Origin: Erysipelotrichales bacterium | Lineage (GTDB): Bacteria; Bacillota_I; Bacilli_A; RF39; UBA660 | Direction of reading: 5' to 3' | NCBI GenBank assembly: GCA_022508565.1 | Contig: JAFLUY010000005.1 | Location: forward strand, 1 to 64,000 | Length of the DNA: 64,000 nt | In this document: positions 27,520 through 35,979 of the stretch, piece after piece | Numbering within the stretch: the stretch's first letter is position 1 | Layout: every line of letters begins with the position of its first letter | Notes under the pieces: model-generated | Told to the model about the DNA's origin: nothing | The model's input: only the letters and a program-made list of their open reading frames with translations | Database searches by the model: none | Made by a program: the position numbers and the translations under genes

Positions 27520-28422
27520 ATGAAAGAAGAATTAATGGCCATTATTGAAATTGGCAGCAACAACACAAAGACACATATTTATGACGATGATAAAGTAGTT
27601 TATGAACATCTTGCAACAATTGAGTTTAAGAAAAACTATAAATTAGAAGGTAAAATCTTAGAAAGTGACCTAGAAAGTCTTTATAAAGAAATAGAAACTG
27701 CTCTATCTTATACAAACAATGTAAATATTTATGGATGCAGTATATTTAGAAATATAACTAGTGAAGAACTAAATGAAATAAATAATACTTTAGAAGAAAA
27801 ATTTAATTTATCAATTACTGTTGTTTCACAAGAGGAAGAAGCAGAATATACAGCATTAGGTGCATATGGAAATATTGATTATGATGGAAATATCTGTGTG
27901 TTCATTGGTGGAGGTGGATCTACCGAATTAATAATTGTTAATAATAAAAAAATTATCGATAAAAAATATCTGGACTTTGGCGTAGTCGATATTACTAGTC
28001 ATTTTCCTGATTTAAAAGAAGATATTGCAACAGTGTCATTTGATGATGCATACTCATATGTTTATTCATTAATTGGTGAATTTAATCCACAATGCGATAT
28101 TATGATACTTTCTGGCGGCAATCATCCATACTGGTATCAAAATGCAGAGTTTGAACTTCTTGATAACACATTATATAAATGTGCAAATCAACCTTCAATG
28201 TTAACTATTGAAATGAGCGATAAGTATGATCGTGAAGCTTTGAAGATTTCACTTGATAAAGTTAGAAGCAATAGTGACAACCCACCTTGGTTTGATGGTT
28301 CAAGAGCAATGAAGATAATTACTAATGTTATATCACATAGAATAAATGCTAAATATATTATTCCAACGAATATAAACATGGAAGATGGAATAAGAAATAA
28401 ATTATTAAATAAAGAGGATTAA
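27520..28422 (+). CDS. Ppx/GppA-like phosphatase (second copy)
   Basis: A 300-residue actin-like-fold protein. The first loop is IIEIGSNNTKTHIY, the second FIGGGGSTELIIV, and the third LSGGNHPYW. A conserved Glu-rich stretch (SQEEEAEYTA) matches the catalytic-Glu region of exopolyphosphatases. It is paralogous to 18624-19517 with equal length and a shared PPWFDGSRA/PKWMDGARA motif near the C-terminus. AAAGGAGATT precedes the ATG. It ends in a shared terminator. Confidence 0.75.
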   Translation: MKEELMAIIEIGSNNTKTHIYDDDKVVYEHLATIEFKKNYKLEGKILESDLESLYKEIETALSYTNNVNIYGCSIFRNITSEELNEINNTLEEKFNLSITVVSQEEEAEYTALGAYGNIDYDGNICVFIGGGGSTELIIVNNKKIIDKKYLDFGVVDITSHFPDLKEDIATVSFDDAYSYVYSLIGEFNPQCDIMILSGGNHPYWYQNAEFELLDNTLYKCANQPSMLTIEMSDKYDREALKISLDKVRSNSDNPPWFDGSRAMKIITNVISHRINAKYIIPTNINMEDGIRNKLLNKED

Positions 28423-28435
28423 TTAATCCTCTTTT
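28411..28435. terminator. Bidirectional terminator formed by overlapping gene ends
   Basis: AAAGAGGATTAA / TTAATCCTCTTT, a perfect inverted repeat spanning the last codons of two convergent genes. Confidence 0.7.
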
Positions 28436-28857
28436 AATATTATCCAAGTATTCATACCCTTCTTATTTATATGAAAAGGCGTAACTTTAGTTAATTTGTC
28501 AATAAATATTAATGTTGCATATTTACTATCTTTCTTTAAATCCCAAAAATCTTCGCCAACAAATAAAAACTCGCTATATTGATCTTTTATTTCGTTTATG
28601 TTAGTTTTATCTAAATCAAAAAATATTACATCTTTAATTGTAAAATAAGCAACAACATTACCACCAGATTCTTTAACTACAACAATATCATCTTTAGTAA
28701 TTTTTTTATATGGTAGCATTTTTTTCTTACTAAATCTTGATTCAATTGTTTTTTTACCATCTAGCATATAAGTTAAATAAGGCTCTGAAAAAATTCCTAA
28801 ATGAATTGTTTTACCACTTAAATCATCACTAATATTATTTATTATTTCTTTATACAT
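28423..28857 (-). CDS. ASCH/PUA-like domain protein
   Basis: A 144-residue protein. The segment LTYMLDGKKTIESRFSKKK followed by DDIVVVKESGG and VVAYFTIKDVIFF matches the arrangement of ASCH/EVE-type PUA-like domains (a binding loop after 'DGKKTIE.R'). These bind modified nucleic-acid bases or RNA. It starts four bases after the DUF1848 stop, so the two are one operon. Confidence 0.65.
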   Translation of the reverse strand: MYKEIINNISDDLSGKTIHLGIFSEPYLTYMLDGKKTIESRFSKKKMLPYKKITKDDIVVVKESGGNVVAYFTIKDVIFFDLDKTNINEIKDQYSEFLFVGEDFWDLKKDSKYATLIFIDKLTKVTPFHINKKGMNTWIILKED

Positions 28858-28861
28858 AAAA

Positions 28862-29737
28862 TCAACTTCTTCTCTTTATAACATCATCTTCATTTAAATG
28901 CCCAACTAGCAATGAAGAATTTGAATCATGTTCACTTCTATTTTTATTAACAAGTTGTTCATTATAATTTGCATAGCAATATTTACAAAAATGTTTGCAA
29001 GAATTATAAACACCGATATCTACCATTTCAACACAATTACAATTCCTTGCTTTCCATTTCGGGAATCTTTTGCCAGTTAATTTAAAAGCCAATTCTTTAG
29101 GCATACAGTCTCCTTGGATGAATCCATACTCAACCAAATTTCTATCTTCAAAACAAGTTTGAACAGTCATACCATGTTCTTTAGCACTTTCACTAAATGA
29201 CTTACCTATTTCTTCATAATCATAATCACTTAAATCTTTTATTTTTAATATAGACATATTGTTTCTAACGTTTTTATAATCATCAATAAAAGACACAATT
29301 ATATGTTTCACATAACCGTCTAATAGTTTTATCATTTTAGCAAATGCTTTTTTATGATATTCAATTGTATATTGTTCATTTATAAATATTGGATCATATC
29401 TAATATATAAATTGTCTATTCCTACTATATCAGATAATTTCTTTATTGCAGCAATTATAAGCTCCTTATTTGGAACATTAGGCTCGATATCATTTTTATA
29501 AGGAGTAAGAGTTACATGAAAAATAATTGGTTTATCAATTGTTTTTAAATCATCTATTATTGGTAATGGATTTTTTGTACAAAAAACAATCACATCTACA
29601 TCGGAAAAATTTATTCTACTTACGAGTTTCGGATTAAAAGGATTTCTTACATCAACAAATCCTTCATTATATCTTTTCATAAACCACGAAGAATAAAAAG
29701 CAACAACATCTGTTCTACCACTTACAAAAAGAATCAT
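28862..29737 (-). CDS. DUF1848 protein, radical-SAM-like with C-terminal CX3CX2C
   Basis: A 291-residue protein of the DUF1848 family: SGRTDVVAFYSSWFMKR, VRNPFNP, FCTKNPLP and RYDPIF occur in the family order. The C-terminal cluster CNCVEMVDIG...CKHFCKYCYAN contains Cys247-X3-Cys251-X2-Cys254, the spacing of a radical-SAM iron-sulfur site but placed at the end of the barrel. Two more Cys precede it. The reaction is unknown. TAGGAGG precedes the ATG and lies in a hairpin. It is coupled to an ASCH-like gene. Confidence 0.82.
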   Translation of the reverse strand: MILFVSGRTDVVAFYSSWFMKRYNEGFVDVRNPFNPKLVSRINFSDVDVIVFCTKNPLPIIDDLKTIDKPIIFHVTLTPYKNDIEPNVPNKELIIAAIKKLSDIVGIDNLYIRYDPIFINEQYTIEYHKKAFAKMIKLLDGYVKHIIVSFIDDYKNVRNNMSILKIKDLSDYDYEEIGKSFSESAKEHGMTVQTCFEDRNLVEYGFIQGDCMPKELAFKLTGKRFPKWKARNCNCVEMVDIGVYNSCKHFCKYCYANYNEQLVNKNRSEHDSNSSLLVGHLNEDDVIKRRS

Positions 29738-29738
29738 A

Positions 29739-29770
29739 AAAGCCTCCTATAAATATTATATAGAAGGCTT
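29739..29770 (-). promoter_or_regulatory. Hairpin covering the DUF1848 ribosome binding site
   Basis: AAGCCT / AGGCTT with inner TATA pairing. On the minus strand the 3' arm contains the AGGAGG of the DUF1848 start and is followed by TTTT. It can act as terminator of the upstream GH3 gene or as an SD-sequestering element. Confidence 0.5.
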
Positions 29771-29787
29771 AATTTAAAGTAAATAAA

Positions 29788-31125
29788 TTATTTATTATTC
29801 TCAAGTAATAATAATTTATAATATTTCCAAGATAAAACTTTTAAAACCAGTTTATCTATATAATCCTCACTAATGTCTCCATCAGTAAGACCTTTCTTTA
29901 TTTCTTTAAATGCACTTTCATAATCTGTTACAATTAATAGATCATTTCCTGCAAGTAGTGCATTCAAATACTTATTATTAATATCACTTGTTGCACCCAT
30001 ATCTAAATCATCTGTAATAGTTACACCAGTAAATTTAAGTTCTGATTTTAAAATATTATGAACACCACTTGATAAAGAGGCTGGTTCATCATCAATACTC
30101 GTATAAGTATTATGACTAACTAAAACAGCTTCTGCTCCTGCATCAATTCCTGACTTAAATGGGATAATATTCTTATTTATAATTTCATCATAATCTGTAT
30201 TATTAATAGATTCATCATTATGTGTATCAGTACTATCTCCATATCCAGGGAAATGTTTTAAAACATAAGATACATTATTAGTTTTAGAAGCATTAATAAC
30301 AGTAGATGCATATTTAGAAGTTATTTCTACTCCATAACCAATTGTTCTTGGATAAATATATGAATCTGTATTTTCGGCAATATCGACTACTGGTGCTAAA
30401 TTCACATTAATATGTAACGATGAAAGTAAATCACTTTTCTTTTTTGTATCTTCGCTTATTAAATCAAAACCACCTTCATCGTATAATTCTTTTGAGGATT
30501 TAAAAGGCGTTTCAACTAATTTAGAGTTACTACTTACTCTAATAATTCTTCCGCCCTCTTCATCTACTGCAATAAATAAAGGAATACGTGCAGTATCATT
30601 TAGAGAGTCAATCATTTCAATAACTTCATCTTTTCCTTTATCATCAAAATCTTTTTGATAAAATACATAACCAGCCAAATTATATTTATTGCCTTCCTTA
30701 GATTCTGGATATCTAGCTATTAACAGTTGACCAATTTTTTCATCAATAGATAAAGTTTGTAATTTATTATATGCTTGTTTATAAAATTTTGAAAATATTC
30801 CGTTATCATTCCATGTACTTAAATCTTCTGATTCTGCATTTAGAAGTTTTGCATATGCTATAACACTTATATCTTGATTTGATGAATTCTTATTTAGTAT
30901 ACCAGTGTATTTTAACGCTACTTTATCACCGACAGATAATTCATCAATATCAATATCTATGTTGTAAATTAAATCATTATTATCTTTAAACACTAACATA
31001 TCGCTACTTTTATAAAGTACTTCACCTTCAATAATATTTGAATTATTTTTATTACTTTTTATAGCAACAATTACAATTAATAGAATAAATGCAAAACTCC
31101 CGAGACCAATTATTAACTTATTCAT
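29788..31125 (-). CDS. nagZ: Membrane-anchored family-3 glycoside hydrolase (NagZ-like)
   Basis: About 445 residues with an N-terminal membrane anchor (IIGLGSFAFILLIVIVAI), then a spacer of about 80 residues and a GH3 N-domain. Family signatures are the LKHFPGYGDSTDTH loop and the nucleophile Asp in TITDDLDMGA. Expected activity is beta-N-acetylhexosaminidase acting on cell-wall muropeptides outside the membrane. The ATG at 31125 follows GGTGAT. The gene symbol is by family only. Confidence 0.82.
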   Translation of the reverse strand: MNKLIIGLGSFAFILLIVIVAIKSNKNNSNIIEGEVLYKSSDMLVFKDNNDLIYNIDIDIDELSVGDKVALKYTGILNKNSSNQDISVIAYAKLLNAESEDLSTWNDNGIFSKFYKQAYNKLQTLSIDEKIGQLLIARYPESKEGNKYNLAGYVFYQKDFDDKGKDEVIEMIDSLNDTARIPLFIAVDEEGGRIIRVSSNSKLVETPFKSSKELYDEGGFDLISEDTKKKSDLLSSLHINVNLAPVVDIAENTDSYIYPRTIGYGVEITSKYASTVINASKTNNVSYVLKHFPGYGDSTDTHNDESINNTDYDEIINKNIIPFKSGIDAGAEAVLVSHNTYTSIDDEPASLSSGVHNILKSELKFTGVTITDDLDMGATSDINNKYLNALLAGNDLLIVTDYESAFKEIKKGLTDGDISEDYIDKLVLKVLSWKYYKLLLLENNK

Positions 31126-31174
31126 GATTATCACCTACCAAATATTATTCGTGGGATTAATTTTTATGCAACAT

Positions 31175-31201
31175 AAAAGCAAGATATTTATCTTGCTTTA
31201 C
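31175..31201 (-). terminator. Terminator of the nuclease gene
   Basis: Stem AAAGCAAGATA / TATCTTGCTTT overlaps the nuclease stop codon on the minus strand. Confidence 0.6.
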
Positions 31202-31904
31202 TTTCACCAGTTTTATAATCAATATCTACTCCATCTTCAACATTATAAATGTAGATATTAAACTTTATTCCTTTACCATTGTCTTCAACAGACATAGCTT
31301 CCATTTGAATTCCACTTGCAACTAAATTAGTATCTTTAAATACAGGTGTAACGCGATATAAAACATGATTTTTAGTTTCTTTAATATAATTAGCAACCAT
31401 GTTTTCATATTCTAACATAATACCTGTATTAGTACTTCTTGTACAAGTTATCAAATTTTTCTCATTAGCATTTTCACCTGTTAATTGATACCCAATCAAA
31501 TGACATCTATTATATAAATAATTTCCACTTATAAAATCATATTTAATAGTATGCCAACCACTTGGTTTAACATTACCAATTTCTCCTCGTTCTTCTGTTG
31601 GCATTAAATCAACACCAATATTTGCCATAGCAACTCCGCATCTATCTAAATAGTCGAGATCACTATAGAATTCATATGCTTTGGTAGTTAAATCATCCTC
31701 GAAAAAATTTGGTTCATTGTTGTTAATAACTACATACTTGGCTATTCCATCATAATCAATAACAGAATTTATATCATCAGAATAAACTGGAGCATTACCT
31801 GTTAATTCATTTATATATCTATTTATATCGTCTCGAAAATAATTATATGAAGCAGCTAAAAATATGCATATTATTAATCCAACTGTACTTGTTTTCTTAT
31901 TCAT
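31188..31904 (-). CDS. Secreted/membrane-bound DNA/RNA non-specific endonuclease
   Basis: A 238-residue EndA/NucA-type (beta-beta-alpha metal) nuclease with an N-terminal membrane segment. The active-site region is YNRCHLIGYQLTG followed by NANEKNLITCT, matching the 'DRGHLI...N...NLIT' pattern; the His is the general base and the following Asn binds metal. The usual Asp/Gly of DRGH are Asn/Cys here. It probably degrades extracellular DNA. It begins eight bases after the preceding gene with a weak ribosome site, suggesting coupling. Confidence 0.82.
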   Translation of the reverse strand: MNKKTSTVGLIICIFLAASYNYFRDDINRYINELTGNAPVYSDDINSVIDYDGIAKYVVINNNEPNFFEDDLTTKAYEFYSDLDYLDRCGVAMANIGVDLMPTEERGEIGNVKPSGWHTIKYDFISGNYLYNRCHLIGYQLTGENANEKNLITCTRSTNTGIMLEYENMVANYIKETKNHVLYRVTPVFKDTNLVASGIQMEAMSVEDNGKGIKFNIYIYNVEDGVDIDYKTGESKAR

Positions 31905-31912
31905 AGTTGTTT

Positions 31913-32428
31913 TTAATAAACATTTACAGAATCAAATTCAAATGAAGTTATTTCATCAGCATAACTTCCACAATAAAAAACTGATTCTTTCCATTTATCA
32001 ACTTTATCTATTTCGTCAATATTTAAATATTCTGTTCCTACAACATAACCATCAGCGTCTTTAAATTTATACATCACTTCTAATGATGTACCATAATCAA
32101 AGAATTCTTTAATTTTACTATTTTTAACTTTATCTTCCCTATCAATCTTTGTATAAAGGATGAAGCACTCATCTTCTTTATCATACTTTGTGTCAGTTAC
32201 TTCAACCGTAATATTGTATTCTGGAATCTTTATTGTATTTTCATCAATACTTTTATATTCTGTATCACCAGAAAAAAGTAACGCTACTCCAAAAATAAAT
32301 GCGAATGGAAGTATAACAGATAAAATCATTATTATAGCAACTACTACTATTAATAAGATAATTAATTTTTTATTTGATTTCTTTTTCACATTAGTAGTAT
32401 TATCTACTGCATTTTCATTTTTTTTCAT
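31913..32428 (-). CDS. Single-pass membrane protein of unknown function
   Basis: A 171-residue protein. A lysine-rich cytoplasmic N-terminus is followed by one long hydrophobic segment (KLIILLIVVVAIIMILSVIL), and a beta-rich outer domain of about 110 residues with paired charged strands (ITVEVTDTKYDKEDECFILY). The layout resembles DUF4352-like extracellular domains, but without a diagnostic motif. AGAGGTG precedes the ATG. It is co-transcribed with the nuclease. Confidence 0.6.
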   Translation of the reverse strand: MKKNENAVDNTTNVKKKSNKKLIILLIVVVAIIMILSVILPFAFIFGVALLFSGDTEYKSIDENTIKIPEYNITVEVTDTKYDKEDECFILYTKIDREDKVKNSKIKEFFDYGTSLEVMYKFKDADGYVVGTEYLNIDEIDKVDKWKESVFYCGSYADEITSFEFDSVNVY

Positions 32429-32548
32429 ATAAACACCTCTAACTTTATTTTAATACTTTTATGAAAAATTTCAATATATTATGTAAAGTTTATTAACTTA
32501 AAATATATATATGATTTGTAATATGTTATATTTAAAATAGGTGATAAT

Positions 32549-33457
32549 ATGAAAAATAAAGTAGTATTAGTTGGTTGTGGAAATGTTGGAATGTCTTTTG
32601 CCTATGCCTTAGTTAATCAACAAACTTATGTTGATGAATTAGTACTTATTGATATTGATGAAGAAAAAATAATTGGAGAAGCAATGGATTTAAATCATAG
32701 TCTTCCATACTGTCCTTCTAAACTAAGTGTTAAAATTGGAAAATATGAAGATTGTGCTGATGCTAGAATTGTTGTTATTGCAGCTGGTTCAAATCAAGCA
32801 CCTGGTGAAACAAGAATGGACCTAATACATAAGAATAGTCGTATATTTAAATCAATAATTGACCCAATTATGGCATCAAATTTTAATGGTATATTTATTG
32901 TAGCAACAAATCCGCTAGATGTAATGACTTACCTAACTTTAAAATATTCAAAACTCCCAGTAAGTAGAGTTATTGGCTCTGGTACAACTCTTGATACAGC
33001 AAGGTTAAGATATATGATCAGCGATAAAATAAAGATTGCATCAGATAATATAGAAGCATATGTTATTGGTGAACATGGAGACTCTGAGTTTGTTCCTTGG
33101 AGCAATGCCTCAATCGGGCTTACTAGTATAGATAATTTCTTAACAAAAGAAGATATGGAGAGTATTGAAAAAGACGTTCGTGAATCAGCTTATGAAATTA
33201 TAAAAAGAAAAGGTGCAACATATTATGGTATAGGTGCTGCCCTTGCTAAAATTACTAAAGCAATACTAGAAGATAAAAACGAAATATTATCAGTTTCATC
33301 ATACGATACAAATAACGATGTTTGTATCTCAACTCCAGCTATAGTTGGAGCATCTGGTGTTAAAAGAAAAATTCATATTCCATTAAACCAAGAAGAAACA
33401 CAAAAACTTACTTACTCAATTAATGTTATAAAAGACGCGATTAAATCAATCGAATAA
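32549..33457 (+). CDS. ldh: L-lactate dehydrogenase
   Basis: A 302-residue NAD-dependent enzyme. The cofactor loop is VGCGNVGMS. The specificity loop SNQAPGETR carries Gln where lactate dehydrogenases have Gln and malate dehydrogenases have Arg. The active-site His is in IGEHGDSE, and NPLDVMTY fits the family's NPVD. It reduces pyruvate to L-lactate in fermentation. TAGGTGATA precedes the ATG. It is monocistronic with a strong terminator. Confidence 0.92.
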   Translation: MKNKVVLVGCGNVGMSFAYALVNQQTYVDELVLIDIDEEKIIGEAMDLNHSLPYCPSKLSVKIGKYEDCADARIVVIAAGSNQAPGETRMDLIHKNSRIFKSIIDPIMASNFNGIFIVATNPLDVMTYLTLKYSKLPVSRVIGSGTTLDTARLRYMISDKIKIASDNIEAYVIGEHGDSEFVPWSNASIGLTSIDNFLTKEDMESIEKDVRESAYEIIKRKGATYYGIGAALAKITKAILEDKNEILSVSSYDTNNDVCISTPAIVGASGVKRKIHIPLNQEETQKLTYSINVIKDAIKSIE

Positions 33458-33490
33458 AAAAGGAGGACTATTTCTTTAGTCCTCCTTTTT
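33457..33490. terminator. Bidirectional terminator
   Basis: A 14-base-pair stem (AAAAAGGAGGACTA / TAGTCCTCCTTTTT) overlaps the end of the convergent thioredoxin-like gene. Confidence 0.85.
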
Positions 33491-34034
33491 CTAACACTTT
33501 AGCAAAAGTATCATAGTCAGAATATCCAACTTGACTTGCAACTATTATATTATTATTAATAATTAACATCATTGGTGTTGATCCTAACTCGCTCATAACA
33601 TTTTTTTCTGCTTCTACAGCATCTAACTCACTTAATATAGTATAAGCATTATTATCAATAACCTTCCAAGTAGTTGGATCAATTATTTTAGCAAGATCTA
33701 TATAATTAGTAGTGTATTTGTAATTCTTTTGAGCTTCTTTTAATGTTGGTAACATGGCTGCACACCATGAACATGTTGAACGTCCAATATAAATTACATG
33801 AATATCATTTTTTGATAAACTGGCAATATCTTTTGCTTCTATTTCCTTAAAATCAGATACATCATAATCTTCGTTATATTGAGTTTCCTCTTCTGAATTA
33901 GTTGTAGTTGGTGTAGAAGATCTCCCTCCACCTAATATCAAAATATTTAAAATTAAACTTATAACAACTAAAACTATTAGAATAGTAACTTTTGTATTTA
34001 ATTTTTCAATTTGGCCTTTCATTTCTTCTTTCAT
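33468..34034 (-). CDS. Membrane-anchored thioredoxin-like protein
   Basis: A 188-residue protein: one N-terminal membrane helix (VTILIVLVVISLILNILIL), a low-complexity Thr/Ser/Glu linker and a thioredoxin fold. The active site is CSWC in YIGRSTCSWCAAMLP, and the cis-Pro loop is GSTPMML. It probably acts on extracytoplasmic disulfides. GAGGG precedes the ATG. Confidence 0.82.
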   Translation of the reverse strand: MKEEMKGQIEKLNTKVTILIVLVVISLILNILILGGGRSSTPTTTNSEEETQYNEDYDVSDFKEIEAKDIASLSKNDIHVIYIGRSTCSWCAAMLPTLKEAQKNYKYTTNYIDLAKIIDPTTWKVIDNNAYTILSELDAVEAEKNVMSELGSTPMMLIINNNIIVASQVGYSDYDTFAKVLEKGGLKK

Positions 34035-34088
34035 ATCTTAACCCTCCATAATTATAATAACTAGAATTTAAAGAATTTTCAAGAAAAA

Positions 34089-35294
34089 TCAATATTTTTT
34101 ATATTTGATTTCAAATGTTGTTCCGTCATTTTCTTTGCTTTTAACATTAATTGATCCATTATCAGTTTCAATAATCATTTTAGCTAAAGATAAACCAATA
34201 CCAAAACCTGTATCACTTTCACTAACTTTATAGAATCTTTCAAAAATATGTTTTAAGTTTTTAGGATTTATTCCAATTCCATAATCTTTAATTGTAATTA
34301 TTGTAAAAGCATTATTTTCCATAACTTCAATATCTACTTCACCTTTATCTTTTGAATGTTCAATTGAATTTTTAACTATATTAGTTATAGCTTCAACTTC
34401 CCATTTATAATCTCCAACTACATTAATAGATTTATCACACTTTATTTTTATAATAACATCTTTTAAATCACTTATAACATCAACATTCTTTTTAACGTCC
34501 TGAAGTAATTTAAAAATATTAATATTATCTTTATTAAATGTTACAGTGTTAGTATCAAACTTAGAAAGCTTAAGTATATTAAGCACTAAGAAATTGATAT
34601 TAGTTATCTCTCTTTTAATATCTAAAATAAACTCTCTTCTGATTTCATCACTCATGCCTTCATCATCAATAATGTTATCTAACATTATACTTATAGATGT
34701 TAATGGAGTTTTTAGTTGATGAGAGATATCAGATAAAGAATTTTTTATACTAACTTTATCACTATAGGAATTTTCAGCACTTTCTCTTAGCATAACCATC
34801 GTTTTATATATTTCATTTTGTAAGATTGAAATGTCATCTTCTTTATTTGATAAAATATCTAACTTATAATTTTTTCTATTTATCTCTTCTAGATAATGTG
34901 TTAATTTTTTTATTTCATTATCTTTCTTTTTATTAAAAAAATAAACAATAAACAAGATTAATATAGAAAAAGATATTAACAAAACTATATTCATAACAAA
35001 CAATGAACTTTTAATATGTTCACCGCTTAAACTTATTGAACTTTTAGTTATATCAATCCCATAAGTTAGCAAAAAATCATTATCATCTAAATTTTTATCA
35101 TTTAATATATCAATTATTTCTTTATCTTCTATATCAGGGTCCTTATTCTTGATGTTATTTATAATATTATTAATAACAACATTATGATTATATTCATACT
35201 TTCTTAGATAATAATTGTTAGTAATAAGCAACGCTATTGCAAATACAAAAGAAACTAAAATTAAAATAATATTTATCTTCTTATTTTTCATCAT
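34089..35294 (-). CDS. Sensor histidine kinase
   Basis: About 401 residues with two membrane helices enclosing an outer domain of about 70 residues. The dimerisation/phospho-acceptor segment is SDISHQLKTPLTSI (His in SHQLKTP). The N, G1 and G2 boxes are IVKNSIEH, IKDYGIGI and GFGIGLSLAKMI. It overlaps the response-regulator gene by several bases. The exact start is uncertain (ATG at 35294 or 35291, or TTG at 35309). It pairs with the regulator at 35281. Confidence 0.92.
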   Translation of the reverse strand: MMKNKKINIILILVSFVFAIALLITNNYYLRKYEYNHNVVINNIINNIKNKDPDIEDKEIIDILNDKNLDDNDFLLTYGIDITKSSISLSGEHIKSSLFVMNIVLLISFSILILFIVYFFNKKKDNEIKKLTHYLEEINRKNYKLDILSNKEDDISILQNEIYKTMVMLRESAENSYSDKVSIKNSLSDISHQLKTPLTSISIMLDNIIDDEGMSDEIRREFILDIKREITNINFLVLNILKLSKFDTNTVTFNKDNINIFKLLQDVKKNVDVISDLKDVIIKIKCDKSINVVGDYKWEVEAITNIVKNSIEHSKDKGEVDIEVMENNAFTIITIKDYGIGINPKNLKHIFERFYKVSESDTGFGIGLSLAKMIIETDNGSINVKSKENDGTTFEIKYKKY

Positions 35295-35928
35295 CAATTC
35301 TATACCCAATTCCCTTTATTGTAATTATAATATCCGAATCTAATTTTTCTCTTATTCTCTTCATATAAACTGTTATGGTATTATCATAAACATCATTACC
35401 TGTCCATTCCCATATGTGTTCGATAATACTTTGACGAGTAACAACTTTATTAATATTTGTAAATAATAAAAATAAAATCTTCATTTCTAAACTAGAAAGA
35501 TTAATAATTTTCTCATCCTTTTTAACTTCCATTTTATCTATATCAAAAGATATATCTTTAATCCTAATTATATTATTGTTCTTTTTTAAAAGAAGTCTAT
35601 TAATTCTAGCTAAAAGTTCTCTTGTTTTAAATGGTTTAGTTATATAATCATCCGCACCCATTTCAAGACCTTGAACTATATCATCTTCATCAGATTTAGC
35701 AGTTAAGAATATAGTTTTAATGTCTTTTATATGATTTTTATAAAGATCAAAACCATTACCATCAGGCAAAGACACATCTAATATTATTAGATCTATTTTA
35801 TTATTACTTAAATATTCAATTGTATCTTTTACATTAGTTTTATAGTTTACTTTATATCCATTTTGTTCTAATGCATATACTAAACCTTTAATAATTGTAG
35901 AATTATCTTCAACTAATAATATATTCAT
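35281..35928 (-). CDS. OmpR/PhoB-family response regulator
   Basis: About 215 residues. The receiver domain has the acidic pair LLVEDN, phospho-Asp in LIILDVSLPDGNG and Lys in DYITKPF. The C-terminal winged helix ends in TVYMKRIREKL and GIGYRI. The ATG at 35928 follows AGGTG. It is upstream of and overlaps the kinase. The perfect direct repeat at 39451 is its probable binding site, controlling the adjacent ABC genes. Confidence 0.93.
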   Translation of the reverse strand: MNILLVEDNSTIIKGLVYALEQNGYKVNYKTNVKDTIEYLSNNKIDLIILDVSLPDGNGFDLYKNHIKDIKTIFLTAKSDEDDIVQGLEMGADDYITKPFKTRELLARINRLLLKKNNNIIRIKDISFDIDKMEVKKDEKIINLSSLEMKILFLLFTNINKVVTRQSIIEHIWEWTGNDVYDNTITVYMKRIREKLDSDIIITIKGIGYRIDDEK

Positions 35929-35952
35929 ATAAAACACCTAATTTCATTATAA

Positions 35953-35979
35953 CACAAATAAAGGGAGTAACTCCCTTTA
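35953..35979 (-). terminator. Hairpin between the permease and response-regulator genes
   Basis: AATAAAGGGAGT / ACTCCCTTTATT, a 12-base-pair stem with a minimal loop. The tail on the minus strand is only moderately T-rich, so it may be a partial terminator or a processing site that lowers expression of the two-component genes. Confidence 0.5.
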
